From: Congregibacter variabilis
GTDB taxonomy: Bacteria > Pseudomonadota > Gammaproteobacteria > Pseudomonadales > Halieaceae
Reading direction: 5' to 3'
Length of the DNA: 64,000 nucleotides
NCBI RefSeq assembly: GCF_045689235.1
Contig: NZ_CP136864.1
Span: 1,860,001 to 1,924,000, forward strand
Below the pieces are notes generated by a model, which worked only from the letters and a program-made list of their open reading frames with translations, had not been told where the DNA came from and made no database searches. This document shows positions 53,639 through 62,499 of this stretch, piece by piece; within the stretch, counting starts at the first letter, position 1, and each line of letters starts with the position of its first letter. Both the position numbers and the translations under genes were made by a program.

Positions 53639-53722
53639 GGCTCGCCCCGCCACAGGAACACTCACCGAAAGTTCTGGGCAATTCGAATCGGCTCGCCCCA
53701 CCACAGGAACACTCACCGAAAG
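53639..53722. repeat. Two 33-bp direct repeats
   Basis: 53639-53671 and 53690-53722 differ at one base and are 51 bp apart. Both read GGCTCGCCCC at the start and CTCACCGAAAG at the end. On the minus strand they would encode a repeated FGECSCGGAS, but no gene is convincing. Confidence 0.85.
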
Positions 53723-53888
53723 AGATTTGGGGGATCGGTTCGCTTATCCCGAGGTGGCGCGAGCCTAGCGCCGGTGCCAGCTTACCGAGGCATTGACGAT
53801 TGCAGGCCGATGCAGGCATCGCCTTCAAAGAGCCTATCCCCCAAGTCTTTTCGGCGATTGAAGGCGGTGCCTGTGTTGGCCTGCAATC
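53716..53888. repeat. Two interleaved inverted repeats
   Basis: Arm pair one is 53716-53735 with 53836-53854 (CCGAAAGAG...TGGGGGAT, inverted). Arm pair two is 53798-53828 with 53858-53888 (GATTGCAGGCC...CGCCTTCAA, inverted). The order is arm 1, arm 2, arm 1', arm 2', so the two hairpins exclude each other or form a pseudoknot. Confidence 0.75.
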
Positions 53889-53900
53889 AGCACCAGCGTT

Positions 53901-53920
53901 GAGCTGAGCTGAGCTGAGCT
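53901..53920. repeat. Tandem pentamer (GAGCT)4
   Basis: Four perfect GAGCT units, followed by a partial one, directly before the 3' end of the lon gene. Confidence 0.9.
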
Positions 53921-53929
53921 TAGGCTTAA

Positions 53930-56425
53930 TCAGTGTAGTGACTTACCCCGTCGATGATCCTCAAAGACCGTCTCAAAGACATCACGAAAATGCCGGGCAA
54001 AATGCACGTTAATGCCCTCTCGCAAGTAATCTGGCAACTCCTCGAAGTCACGACGGTTCGCATGGGGCAAAATCAGCTCCATGATCTTGGCGCGCCGCGC
54101 CGCAATCACCTTCTCGCGTATGCCACCTACGGGCAGAACCTGACCCGTGAGCGTCAACTCTCCGGTCATCGCCAGGGGTCGACGAATTCGCTCCTTTCGC
54201 GCCAGCGAGACCAGAGCAGTGGCGATGGTGATTCCGGCGCTCGGACCATCTTTTGGGGTGGCCCCCTCGGGTACGTGCAGATGCACCATGCTGGTATCAA
54301 AAAAGTCCGGGTCGCAGCGATAGTCCTTGAGGTGTGAGACCACAAAGCTGTAGGCGATATCCGCTGACTCCCGCATCACATCACCGAGACGTCCGGTGAG
54401 CTTGAAACCACGATTCAGTGTATGAATACGCGAAGACTCAATCGGTAAGGTGGCGCCGCCCATGGCTGTCCAGGCCAGGCCTGTAGCGACACCAATCCCC
54501 CGCTGCGGCTTCTCAGCTTGAAACAGTGGCTGACCCAACAAATCTTCGATATCCCGCTTACCAATGCGGCGCTTCTCGTAGCTCGTGTCGGACTTGGTCT
54601 TGCGTCTCTTTGTGTCGCGACCCTTTACAAAACTCACGATGGACTTGCGCATAATCCGCGACAGCTGCTTCTCTAGATTCCGCACACCCGCTTCACGGCA
54701 ATAGGACTCAATCACGTACTTTAGCGCGGGGTCGTTGATCTTGAGCTGATCCTCAGCCAGCCCATGGCGCTGTAACTGCTTGGGCCAGAGGTGATTCCGG
54801 GCGATAACGAGTTTCTCTTCGGCTACGTAGCCTGACAGGCGCAGGGTTTCCATACGGTCAAGGAGCGGCCCGGGGATTGTGTCGAGCTGGTTCGCCGTGC
54901 AGATAAATAACACCTTGGAAAGGTCTATTCTCAAATCGAGGTAATGATCAAGAAACTCGCTGTTTTGTTCCGGATCCAGAACTTCCAGTAGCGCCGAGGC
55001 CGGATCGCCCCGAAAAGACGCACCAATCTTGTCGATCTCATCCAGCATGATGACCGGGTTTGCCACTTTTACTTCTTTGAGCGCCTGCACAAACTTACCC
55101 GGCATAGCCCCAATGTAGGTACGTCGATGGCCTTTGATCTCGGCCTCATCGCGCATCCCCCCCAAACTAAAGCGATAAAACTCACGGCCCAGAGCATTGG
55201 CGACAGAGCGACCAATACTTGTTTTGCCGACTCCTGGCGGACCTACGAGCAACAAAATAGATCCTGCAATCTCGCCCTTAAAGGAACCTACCGCCAGAAA
55301 CTCAAGAATGCGATCTTTTACATCGTCCAAGCCATCGTGATCCTCATCCAGCACAGCAGCTGCGTGCGGAAGATCAAGATTATCCTCGGAGGTAACACCC
55401 CAGGGGACTTGCGTTGCCCAGTCCAGATAATTGCGAGTAACGCCATATTCGGGTGAGCCCGGCTCCAACACAGAGAGTTTTTGAAGCTCATCATCGATAC
55501 GCTCGCGAACGGCGTCCGGCAGTACCAGAGACTCTAGTCGCGCCTCGAAGCGCTCAGCGTCGGAGGTGCGGTCATCCTTGGAGAGCCCAAGCTCTTTCTG
55601 AATAACTTTCATCTGTTCGCGCAGAAAAAACTCGCGCTGTTGCGTAGAGACCTTCTCGTTCACCTGCTCAGAGATCTTCCCACGCAGCTGCGCAACGTCA
55701 CGCTCCTTACTTAACAGGGCGAGAACCTTCTGCATACGTGATTGCAAAGGCAGAGTGTCAAGAATTTCCTGTAGCTGGTCGCCATTAGCCGTTGTAAGCG
55801 CGGCCGAGAAATCCGCCAGTAAACTGGGCTGGTTTGGGTTGAAATTAGCGATGTAGTGGCGCAACTCCTCGCTGTATAGAGGGTTGAGGGGTAGAAGCTC
55901 CTTCACGGCATGCAATACGGCCATGGCATAGGCTTTCACGTCATCGCTGTCACGGTCACCCTGACTCCGGGGATATTCAACCTGCACTCGATAGGGTGGT
56001 TTGTCACTCAGCCAGCGCACGATGCGAAAGCGTCGAATGCCTTGGGCGAGAAATTGCCCAGGGCTTTCAGCCATCATCGGCGGGCGATGTAGCCGAACAA
56101 CGCAGCCCATCTCCGGAAAATTACGAGGTTGAGGCTCAACACCGCCAAGCTGGCTCGCATCGACATAGGCTAGTCCAACGACGCCATTGGCAGTTTCATT
56201 GACCGCCTTGATCGTTCCGCCCCACTCCTGCGGATCCATAGCCACCGGCTGCACCTGGCCCGGAAAGAACGGGCGCTGCGGTACGGGAATAAGGTAAAGA
56301 GAATCAGGAAGTACATCGTCGGCCACCGCCGGGGTCGAAGCCTTTGACACCTCGCCGTCGTCCACTATCTCAGCGCTAACATCCTGCTCTAACTGAGCCT
56401 TATCTTCTTTTTCATCGTTTTGCAT
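53930..56425 (-). CDS. lon: ATP-dependent protease Lon
   Basis: An 831-aa Lon: substrate-binding N-domain (about 35-245), coiled coil (QREFFLREQMKVIQKELG split by charge), the AAA+ module with Walker A GPPGVGKTS and Walker B VIMLDEIDK, and the protease domain with Ser729 (DGPSAG) and Lys772 (REKVIAA). The 43-residue spacing is the same as in E. coli Lon. The ATG at 56425 has AGAGGG upstream and is preferred to a GTG at 56443. It degrades misfolded and regulatory proteins, including antitoxins such as HigA. The N-terminal acidic extension is longer than in E. coli. Confidence 0.95.
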   Translation of the reverse strand: MQNDEKEDKAQLEQDVSAEIVDDGEVSKASTPAVADDVLPDSLYLIPVPQRPFFPGQVQPVAMDPQEWGGTIKAVNETANGVVGLAYVDASQLGGVEPQPRNFPEMGCVVRLHRPPMMAESPGQFLAQGIRRFRIVRWLSDKPPYRVQVEYPRSQGDRDSDDVKAYAMAVLHAVKELLPLNPLYSEELRHYIANFNPNQPSLLADFSAALTTANGDQLQEILDTLPLQSRMQKVLALLSKERDVAQLRGKISEQVNEKVSTQQREFFLREQMKVIQKELGLSKDDRTSDAERFEARLESLVLPDAVRERIDDELQKLSVLEPGSPEYGVTRNYLDWATQVPWGVTSEDNLDLPHAAAVLDEDHDGLDDVKDRILEFLAVGSFKGEIAGSILLLVGPPGVGKTSIGRSVANALGREFYRFSLGGMRDEAEIKGHRRTYIGAMPGKFVQALKEVKVANPVIMLDEIDKIGASFRGDPASALLEVLDPEQNSEFLDHYLDLRIDLSKVLFICTANQLDTIPGPLLDRMETLRLSGYVAEEKLVIARNHLWPKQLQRHGLAEDQLKINDPALKYVIESYCREAGVRNLEKQLSRIMRKSIVSFVKGRDTKRRKTKSDTSYEKRRIGKRDIEDLLGQPLFQAEKPQRGIGVATGLAWTAMGGATLPIESSRIHTLNRGFKLTGRLGDVMRESADIAYSFVVSHLKDYRCDPDFFDTSMVHLHVPEGATPKDGPSAGITIATALVSLARKERIRRPLAMTGELTLTGQVLPVGGIREKVIAARRAKIMELILPHANRRDFEELPDYLREGINVHFARHFRDVFETVFEDHRRGKSLH

Positions 56426-56543
56426 AACAAACCCTCTGCTCACTCAGAAGAGATGGGGGTCAGTGAAGAGATTTCAACTCGCTGCGCTGAGTTCTTGCAA
56501 CACCAGGTCCTATGCGGCCTACGCGCCGCAGTCGTTAGGGACG

Positions 56544-56891
56544 CTAGTCGTCACTACTGCGCGGCTTCGCGGGCACTGAGGGCATGGGGAATGAAGTAAC
56601 GTTGGTGTTATCACCGGGTTTAACGTCGGAAATCTTGGCAACACCCTCTTTGGCCACTTCATCAATACGGATGACTGAATGCAAAGGGATATAGCTGCGC
56701 TGGACGCCACCAAACTCGTTTTTGAGTTTTTCTTCGGCGGGATCTACCAGAATCTGCGAACGCTCCCCAAACAGGAGTTCCTCGACTTCAATGAAGCCCC
56801 ACATATCACTTTGGTAGATCTGGCGCGCAAAAATTTCTACGACCTGATTGCCGTTTTGAAAGATGACCTTGTAAACAGGACTGCTTGGCAT
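56544..56891 (-). CDS. DUF1820 family protein
   Basis: A 115-aa conserved gammaproteobacterial protein of unknown function: the start YKVIFQNGNQVVEIFARQ, MWGFIEVEELLFGE, and IPLHSVIRIDEV are the family blocks. The tail is Pro/Ser-rich. It diverges from miaB and lies upstream of lon in the same orientation. Confidence 0.88.
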   Translation of the reverse strand: MPSSPVYKVIFQNGNQVVEIFARQIYQSDMWGFIEVEELLFGERSQILVDPAEEKLKNEFGGVQRSYIPLHSVIRIDEVAKEGVAKISDVKPGDNTNVTSFPMPSVPAKPRSSDD

Positions 56892-57076
56892 AACGATTCC
56901 GGTTACTCACTGTGGCTACCCGAGTACCCCTTGTCTGGCTGAAGTAAGCCACTGGGCTGCCGCGTTTTAGCGGGCGCGAGAGCATACCGATCATCAGGGC
57001 ACAATGCCAGCAAATTTGCTGGGCAGCAGCGACAACCGGCGCTATACTCCGCGGCCCTTTTACAGAGGCCCTCGAG

Positions 57077-58459
57077 GTGCAGAAACACGACACCCGAGAG
57101 CAAGCAAGGTCAGGAGCGGTGAGCAAAAAAGTCTTCGTCAAAACCCATGGCTGTCAGATGAACGAGTACGATTCTGCGCGAATGCAGGACCTCCTCGTGG
57201 ACAGTCACGGCCTGGAGCCTACAAATCGTGAAGAAGAAGCTGACGTTATCCTGCTCAATACCTGCTCCATTCGCGAGAAGGCCCAGGAAAAAGTCTTTCA
57301 CCAGTTGGGCCGCTGGCGGCCTCTGAAGCAGAAAAACCCAGATCTCATCATTGGTGTGGGCGGATGTGTGGCTAGCCAGGAAGGCGCGGAGATTGGCAAA
57401 CGAGCACCCTTCGTTGACCTGGTGTTTGGTCCTCAGACCCTTCACCGGCTTCCGGAGATGCTGGAAGAACGCCGGGCCAGCGGCAATCTTGTTGTTGATA
57501 TTAGTTTTCCGGAGATCGAAAAGTTCGATCGCTTACCTGAACCCAGCGTAGAAGGTCCGACAGCGTTTGTATCAATCATGGAAGGCTGCAGCAAATACTG
57601 CAGCTTCTGTGTAGTGCCTTATACCCGCGGTGAAGAAGTCTCACGCCCTCTAGACGACGTTATCGCCGAGGTCGCAAGTCTTGCAGCGCGAGGAGTTCGC
57701 GAAGTCAATCTTCTGGGACAAAACGTGAACGCCTATCGCGGCGACAGTCACGAAGGTGACATTGTCGATTTTGCCGAACTCCTGCACTTTGTTGCCGCTA
57801 TCCCCGGCATTGATCGAATTCGCTACACCACCTCTCATCCAGTGGAGTTTTCTGAGGCATTGATACAGGCCTATGCGGAGATTCCAGAGCTCGTGGACCA
57901 CCTTCATCTCCCAGTTCAGGCGGGTTCGGATCGGGTGCTGGCTGCCATGAAGCGCGGCCATACCGTGCTCGAGTACAAGTCGAAGATTCGCAAGCTACGC
58001 ACTATTCGCCCGAATATCAGTATGTCCTCGGACTTTATCATTGGCTTTCCCGGAGAGACCGAAGCGGACTTCGCTGCAACCATGAAGCTTATCGATGATA
58101 TTGGTTTCGACATGTCCTTTAGCTTCATCTACAGCGCTCGACCCGGCACTCCAGCGGCCGATCTTGCGGACGATACGGACGAAGACACCAAAAAGTCGCG
58201 ACTGCACATCCTCCAGGCGCGCATCAATCAGCAGGCTCAGGCCATTAGCCGAAACATGGTGGGCACGCGGCAACGCATACTGATTACGGGCCCATCACGG
58301 AAGGATCCCGGTCAGTTGCAGGGTCGCACAGAGAACAATCGCGTGGTGAATTTTAGCGCCGCAGACCACGGACTTATCGGTCAGTTTGTCGACGTCACCA
58401 TTGGCGAGGCGCTCCCCAACTCCCTTCGCGGAGAGTTAATACCGGGAACTGCGGGTTGA
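57077..58459 (+). CDS. miaB: tRNA-2-methylthio-N6-isopentenyladenosine synthase MiaB
   Basis: A 460-aa radical-SAM methylthiotransferase. N-terminal UPF0004 cluster cysteines are Cys26 (HGCQMNEYDS), Cys63 (NTCSIREKA) and Cys97 (GGCVA). The radical-SAM cysteines are 171, 175 and 178 (CSKYCSFC), and a TRAM domain closes the protein. It adds the 2-methylthio group to i6A37 of tRNAs. The start is GTG at 57077 (AGAGG 8 nt upstream) or GTG at 57119 (AGGAG 2 nt upstream). It heads the run toward leuS. Confidence 0.95.
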   Translation: MQKHDTREQARSGAVSKKVFVKTHGCQMNEYDSARMQDLLVDSHGLEPTNREEEADVILLNTCSIREKAQEKVFHQLGRWRPLKQKNPDLIIGVGGCVASQEGAEIGKRAPFVDLVFGPQTLHRLPEMLEERRASGNLVVDISFPEIEKFDRLPEPSVEGPTAFVSIMEGCSKYCSFCVVPYTRGEEVSRPLDDVIAEVASLAARGVREVNLLGQNVNAYRGDSHEGDIVDFAELLHFVAAIPGIDRIRYTTSHPVEFSEALIQAYAEIPELVDHLHLPVQAGSDRVLAAMKRGHTVLEYKSKIRKLRTIRPNISMSSDFIIGFPGETEADFAATMKLIDDIGFDMSFSFIYSARPGTPAADLADDTDEDTKKSRLHILQARINQQAQAISRNMVGTRQRILITGPSRKDPGQLQGRTENNRVVNFSAADHGLIGQFVDVTIGEALPNSLRGELIPGTAG

Positions 58460-58498
58460 CTGTGGCGAATTCGTGACTATTCTTGCAGTTCCAAGGGC

Positions 58499-59533
58499 AT
58501 GGCTAACGCCACAAACAACAATTTGACCTCAGAACCTCCCAGTCCGAGCGGGCAGCCCTTTAGTCTGACCCTCGAACCTGACGATGCACGACATCTTGCG
58601 GCCCTGTGCGGGCAGTTTGACGCGCACCTGCGTCAAATCGAAGAACGGCTCGAGGTTAAAATTAAATCTCGCGGCAATCAGTTTACGCTCGACGGTGACC
58701 CCGCTGCGGTTTCCACGGCCAGCGCTTTGCTGGAGCACCTTTACGCCGAAGTTTGCCAAGGCATTGCAGTCACGCCGGAGTCTCTCCATCTGCAGCTCCA
58801 GCACGCGGATACAGAAATATTCAATGCCGATGGCAGTGTCGAGGCATTGCAGGTCATTCGCACCCGAAAAGGATCCATTAAACCCCGGGGCCGAAATCAA
58901 CAAGCTTACGTTCGAACTATCCAAAAGTGCGATATCAACTTTGGTGTAGGGCCGGCAGGCACCGGTAAAACCTATCTCGCGGTAGCCTGTGCGGTAGAAG
59001 CGCTTTTAAACGAAGAAGTGCGCCGCATACTTCTGGTAAGACCCGCAGTGGAAGCCGGAGAAAAACTCGGCTACCTACCAGGAGACCTCAGTCAGAAAGT
59101 GGATCCGTACTTACGCCCGCTTTATGACGCGCTTTACGAAATGCTGGGCTTTGAGACCGTGAGCAAATATATCGAGCGAAGCATTATCGAGGTGGCACCA
59201 CTGGCCTTTATGCGCGGTCGAACACTCAACCACTCCTTTATTATTCTGGATGAGGCGCAAAACACCACCAGGGAACAAATGAAAATGTTCCTGACGCGTA
59301 TTGGCTTTGGCTCTACCGCCGTGATTACCGGTGATGCCACACAGATTGATCTACCTCGGGGAACGCAATCGGGCCTGACCCATGCGGCGAAGATTCTTGA
59401 AGAAGTCGAAGGCATTGGATTCACCTGGTTTGCCAACAGAGATGTTGTACGCCACCCGCTGGTACAACGAATCGTGGCCGCCTATGAAAGCCATGATGCA
59501 GTCACCACGAGCCTGGAGAAGAGTAAACCCTGA
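58499..59533 (+). CDS. phoH: PhoH-like ATPase
   Basis: A 344-aa cytoplasmic P-loop protein (YbeZ type) with an N-terminal KH-like region, Walker A GPAGTGKTYLA at about 152-162 and Walker B FIILDEAQNT. It partners YbeY in ribosome and 16S rRNA quality control. The stop and the ybeY start share bases. Confidence 0.93.
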   Translation: MANATNNNLTSEPPSPSGQPFSLTLEPDDARHLAALCGQFDAHLRQIEERLEVKIKSRGNQFTLDGDPAAVSTASALLEHLYAEVCQGIAVTPESLHLQLQHADTEIFNADGSVEALQVIRTRKGSIKPRGRNQQAYVRTIQKCDINFGVGPAGTGKTYLAVACAVEALLNEEVRRILLVRPAVEAGEKLGYLPGDLSQKVDPYLRPLYDALYEMLGFETVSKYIERSIIEVAPLAFMRGRTLNHSFIILDEAQNTTREQMKMFLTRIGFGSTAVITGDATQIDLPRGTQSGLTHAAKILEEVEGIGFTWFANRDVVRHPLVQRIVAAYESHDAVTTSLEKSKP

Positions 59534-60021
59534 TGCTCACCCTCGACGTATTTCGCGACACTGTCGAGAAATCTCCAGATGATCAGACCCTGCTTCGCGC
59601 CGCCGAATGCGCTCTAAAACAGAGCAAGGCTAATCCCGACAAACATTGGGAGGCTGCCCTTCGCATCGTTGATGTCAGCGAAATGCAGCAACTTAACGCG
59701 CAGTATCGTGACAAGGATCGCCCCACCAATGTGCTGTCATTTCCCGCTGAACTGCCGGCAGATGTCACTCTTGATCTATTGGGCGATATTGTTATTTGCG
59801 CCCCTGTCGTAAAAGAAGAAGCCGCAGCTCAGGGAAAACCCCTTGCCGCGCATTGGGACCACATGCTCATTCACGGCGTGCTACATCTATTGGGTTTCGA
59901 CCACGAATCTGACGCTGAGGCGACACAAATGGAACTCCTGGAAACTCAGGCGCTAGCCACCCTTGGCTGGCCCTGCCCCTACCACGCCGACACGGCGCAT
60001 CTGGCAGAAGGAACGCCCTGA
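59533..60021 (+). CDS. ybeY: Endoribonuclease YbeY
   Basis: A 162-aa zinc endoribonuclease with the metal motif HGVLHLLGFDH near 115-125 and the family block YRDKDRPTNVLSFP. It matures the 16S rRNA 3' end. It is coupled to phoH and corC by one-base overlaps on both sides. Confidence 0.95.
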   Translation: MLTLDVFRDTVEKSPDDQTLLRAAECALKQSKANPDKHWEAALRIVDVSEMQQLNAQYRDKDRPTNVLSFPAELPADVTLDLLGDIVICAPVVKEEAAAQGKPLAAHWDHMLIHGVLHLLGFDHESDAEATQMELLETQALATLGWPCPYHADTAHLAEGTP

Positions 60022-60857
60022 TGAGCGATGACCGCAACGAAGAGAAATCGCTGCTGGGCCGAATAGCGCAGGCATTTTCTTCTGAACCTCGAAGCCGTGA
60101 AGATTTGCAGCAAATCCTTCAACTGGCCATGGAAAACGACATCATCGAGGAAGACTCGCTCTCCATCATTGATGGGGCCATGCAGGTCAGTGGCATGCAG
60201 GCACGCGACATCATGGTGCCGCGGCCACAGATGGTTGTGATCAAATCCGAGAGCACGCTGGAGGAAGTGCTGCAGCATATTTCTGCAAGCAAGCACTCCC
60301 GCTACCCTGTGATCGGCGAGAGTCCTGATGACATCCTCGGCATCTTACTGGTCAAGGACCTTTTGCCCCAGATTCTCTCAGATGATCGCGAGAGCTTTGA
60401 TATTCGTCAGCTTCTTAGGCAAAGCGTCGTGGTCCCCGAGAGCAAACGACTGAATGTGTTGCTGCGTGAGTTCCGCGAAAACCGCAATCATATGGCCATT
60501 GTTATTGACGAATATGGCGGAGTCGCCGGTCTTGTCACCATCGAAGATGTACTGGAAGAGATCGTTGGAGAAATCGAAGACGAAACGGATGAAGACGAAG
60601 ATCAGTTCATTCGCCGCATTGCCGATGACGACTTTTTTGTTCGGGCGCTCACGCCTATCGAAGATTTCAATGACTACTTCGACGTAGCGTTCAGCGACGA
60701 CGAATTCGACACCATCGGGGGCTTGGTGATGCACGCCTTTGGACACATGCCCACGCGTAACGAAATCACCCATATCGAAGGCTTCGAGTTCAAGGTTATC
60801 AACGCCGACCAACGAAAGATTCATAGTCTGCGTCTGCGACCCCCCGGCGCAGAATGA
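60021..60857 (+). CDS. corC: CorC/YbeX CBS-domain protein
   Basis: A 278-aa protein: a pair of CBS domains (about 65-190; ARDIMVPRPQMV, HSRYPVIGES, IVIDEYGGVAGLVTIEDVLEEIVGEI split by the turn) and a C-terminal CorC_HlyC domain (about 200-275). No membrane segment. It is linked to magnesium/cobalt efflux and to ribosome function in the ybeZ-ybeY-ybeX operon. Confidence 0.93.
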   Translation: MSDDRNEEKSLLGRIAQAFSSEPRSREDLQQILQLAMENDIIEEDSLSIIDGAMQVSGMQARDIMVPRPQMVVIKSESTLEEVLQHISASKHSRYPVIGESPDDILGILLVKDLLPQILSDDRESFDIRQLLRQSVVVPESKRLNVLLREFRENRNHMAIVIDEYGGVAGLVTIEDVLEEIVGEIEDETDEDEDQFIRRIADDDFFVRALTPIEDFNDYFDVAFSDDEFDTIGGLVMHAFGHMPTRNEITHIEGFEFKVINADQRKIHSLRLRPPGAE

Positions 60858-62389
60858 GCGACGCGCCCGGCGTCTCTGCGAGCCCCCTGCCCCGGTTGCA
60901 GGTTCTGATATTGGCGCCGCTTGCCGGCGCTCTGATTACACTTTCTCTGGCACCTTTTAAGCTATGGCCCGCAGCGATTTTAGGCTGTGCGGTGTATGCC
61001 TACCTCCTGGCAAGCTGTACACCGGGTCAGGCACTGTGGCGTGGCTGGCTCTTCGGCCTGGGTATGTTTGGCTCCGGTGCTTCCTGGGTTTACGTGAGTA
61101 TCCATGTCTACGGCAATGCCGGGATTCCTCTAGCCGCATTCTTGACGCTGCTTTTTTGCGCAGGACTGGCGCTGCTCCACGCACTGCAGGCATGGCTATA
61201 TACGCGCATAGTTCGCCCACTCCCGGGGGGCATGCTGCTGGGATTTGCGGCGTTTTGGGTGTTTGGTGAATGGGTTCGCAGCTGGCTGCTTACCGGCTTC
61301 CCCTGGTTATATCTGGGCTATGCCCACGTCGATACCTGGCTTGCAGGCTGGGCGCCTATCAGCGGTGTTTACGGCCTGTCCTTTGCCGTTGCCTTCACCG
61401 CAAGCTGCGTGTTCCTGACCTGGAGAAGTCCTCAGCCAGCAACAGTGCTTAGCTATGGCGGCTTGCTCGCCACGCTTTGGGGTGGTGGTCTGATGCTAAA
61501 GCCCATCGAATGGGTAGCACCGGCCAGTGAACAAAGCATCAGTGTCGCTATCTACCAGCCTAATATTCCTCTGGAGCAAAAGTGGGATCGACGTAGCTAC
61601 CAAAATATTCTTCGTCGCTACGAACGTGCAGTGCGCCCAATGCTCGCCCATGATCTGGTGCTGTGGCCGGAGTCAGCGATTCCGCGTACCGCGGATCGTG
61701 CAGGCGATTTTCTGGATCCTATTGCCCGGCGCGCGAGCCTCAGCGACACCACGCTTATCACTGGAATTCCCACACGAAACGATCAGGGCCAGTACTTCAA
61801 TAGCATCATTGCCCTGGGTCAAGGCAAAGGTCAGTACGACAAACAGCGACTGGTGCCTTTTGGCGAGTACGTTCCGCTGGAAGCCCAACTGCGCGGCCTC
61901 ATCGATTTTTTCGACTTACCCATGTCAAACTTCAGCAAGGGCTCCAGTCAGCAAGGCCCGCTGCAGGCCGGCAATCATCGTGTCGCTCCTTTAATCTGCT
62001 ACGAAATCGTGTACCCCGAATTAGTGGCGCAAAGCGCACAGCGGGCGGAAATTTTAGTAACAATCAGCAACGACAGCTGGTTTGGTGCCTCTATTGGCCC
62101 TTTGCAGCACCTTCAAATGGCACGCATGCGGGCACTGGAGAATGGGCGTTATTTGCTCAGGGGGACCAATAACGGTGTGTCCGCGATCATCGATCATCGC
62201 GGTCAAATCATCTCTCGCACGGAGCAGTTTGTTGAAAGCACTCTGGTGGGCAATGCCCAGGTAATGCTCGGTAGCACGCCGTTTACCAGTTTTGGCTCTC
62301 TTCCGCTGCTGGTAGCCCTGGGATTACTGCTTGGCAGCATGGGTCTGTTGCATCGGACACTCTGGCGAGACGCCGGTAGCAGAGACTGA
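60854..62389 (+). CDS. lnt: Apolipoprotein N-acyltransferase
   Basis: A 511-aa inner-membrane enzyme with six N-terminal helices and a periplasmic nitrilase-like domain. The triad is Glu273 (WPESAIP), Lys330 (YDKQRLVPFGEY) and Cys382 (LICYEI). It transfers an acyl chain to the N-terminal cysteine of lipoproteins, the last maturation step. The start overlaps corC by ATGA. Confidence 0.95.
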   Translation: MSDAPGVSASPLPRLQVLILAPLAGALITLSLAPFKLWPAAILGCAVYAYLLASCTPGQALWRGWLFGLGMFGSGASWVYVSIHVYGNAGIPLAAFLTLLFCAGLALLHALQAWLYTRIVRPLPGGMLLGFAAFWVFGEWVRSWLLTGFPWLYLGYAHVDTWLAGWAPISGVYGLSFAVAFTASCVFLTWRSPQPATVLSYGGLLATLWGGGLMLKPIEWVAPASEQSISVAIYQPNIPLEQKWDRRSYQNILRRYERAVRPMLAHDLVLWPESAIPRTADRAGDFLDPIARRASLSDTTLITGIPTRNDQGQYFNSIIALGQGKGQYDKQRLVPFGEYVPLEAQLRGLIDFFDLPMSNFSKGSSQQGPLQAGNHRVAPLICYEIVYPELVAQSAQRAEILVTISNDSWFGASIGPLQHLQMARMRALENGRYLLRGTNNGVSAIIDHRGQIISRTEQFVESTLVGNAQVMLGSTPFTSFGSLPLLVALGLLLGSMGLLHRTLWRDAGSRD

Positions 62390-62499
62390 GGCTTCGCCGA
62401 AAAACAGGTTTGCTGCTAATATGCTCGCTTTTTTCGCAGCGGGAAAAAGGCGACCAGTAGCGCCACCCAACTGCCCTGACCTAGTGCCTGAAAAAACCC

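Noticed and set aside
53622..53828. 68-codon minus-strand frame with repeated FGECSCGGAS
   Set aside because: The repeat in the protein only mirrors the 33-bp DNA direct repeats, and the frame covers palindromic arms; a repeat element explains it better.
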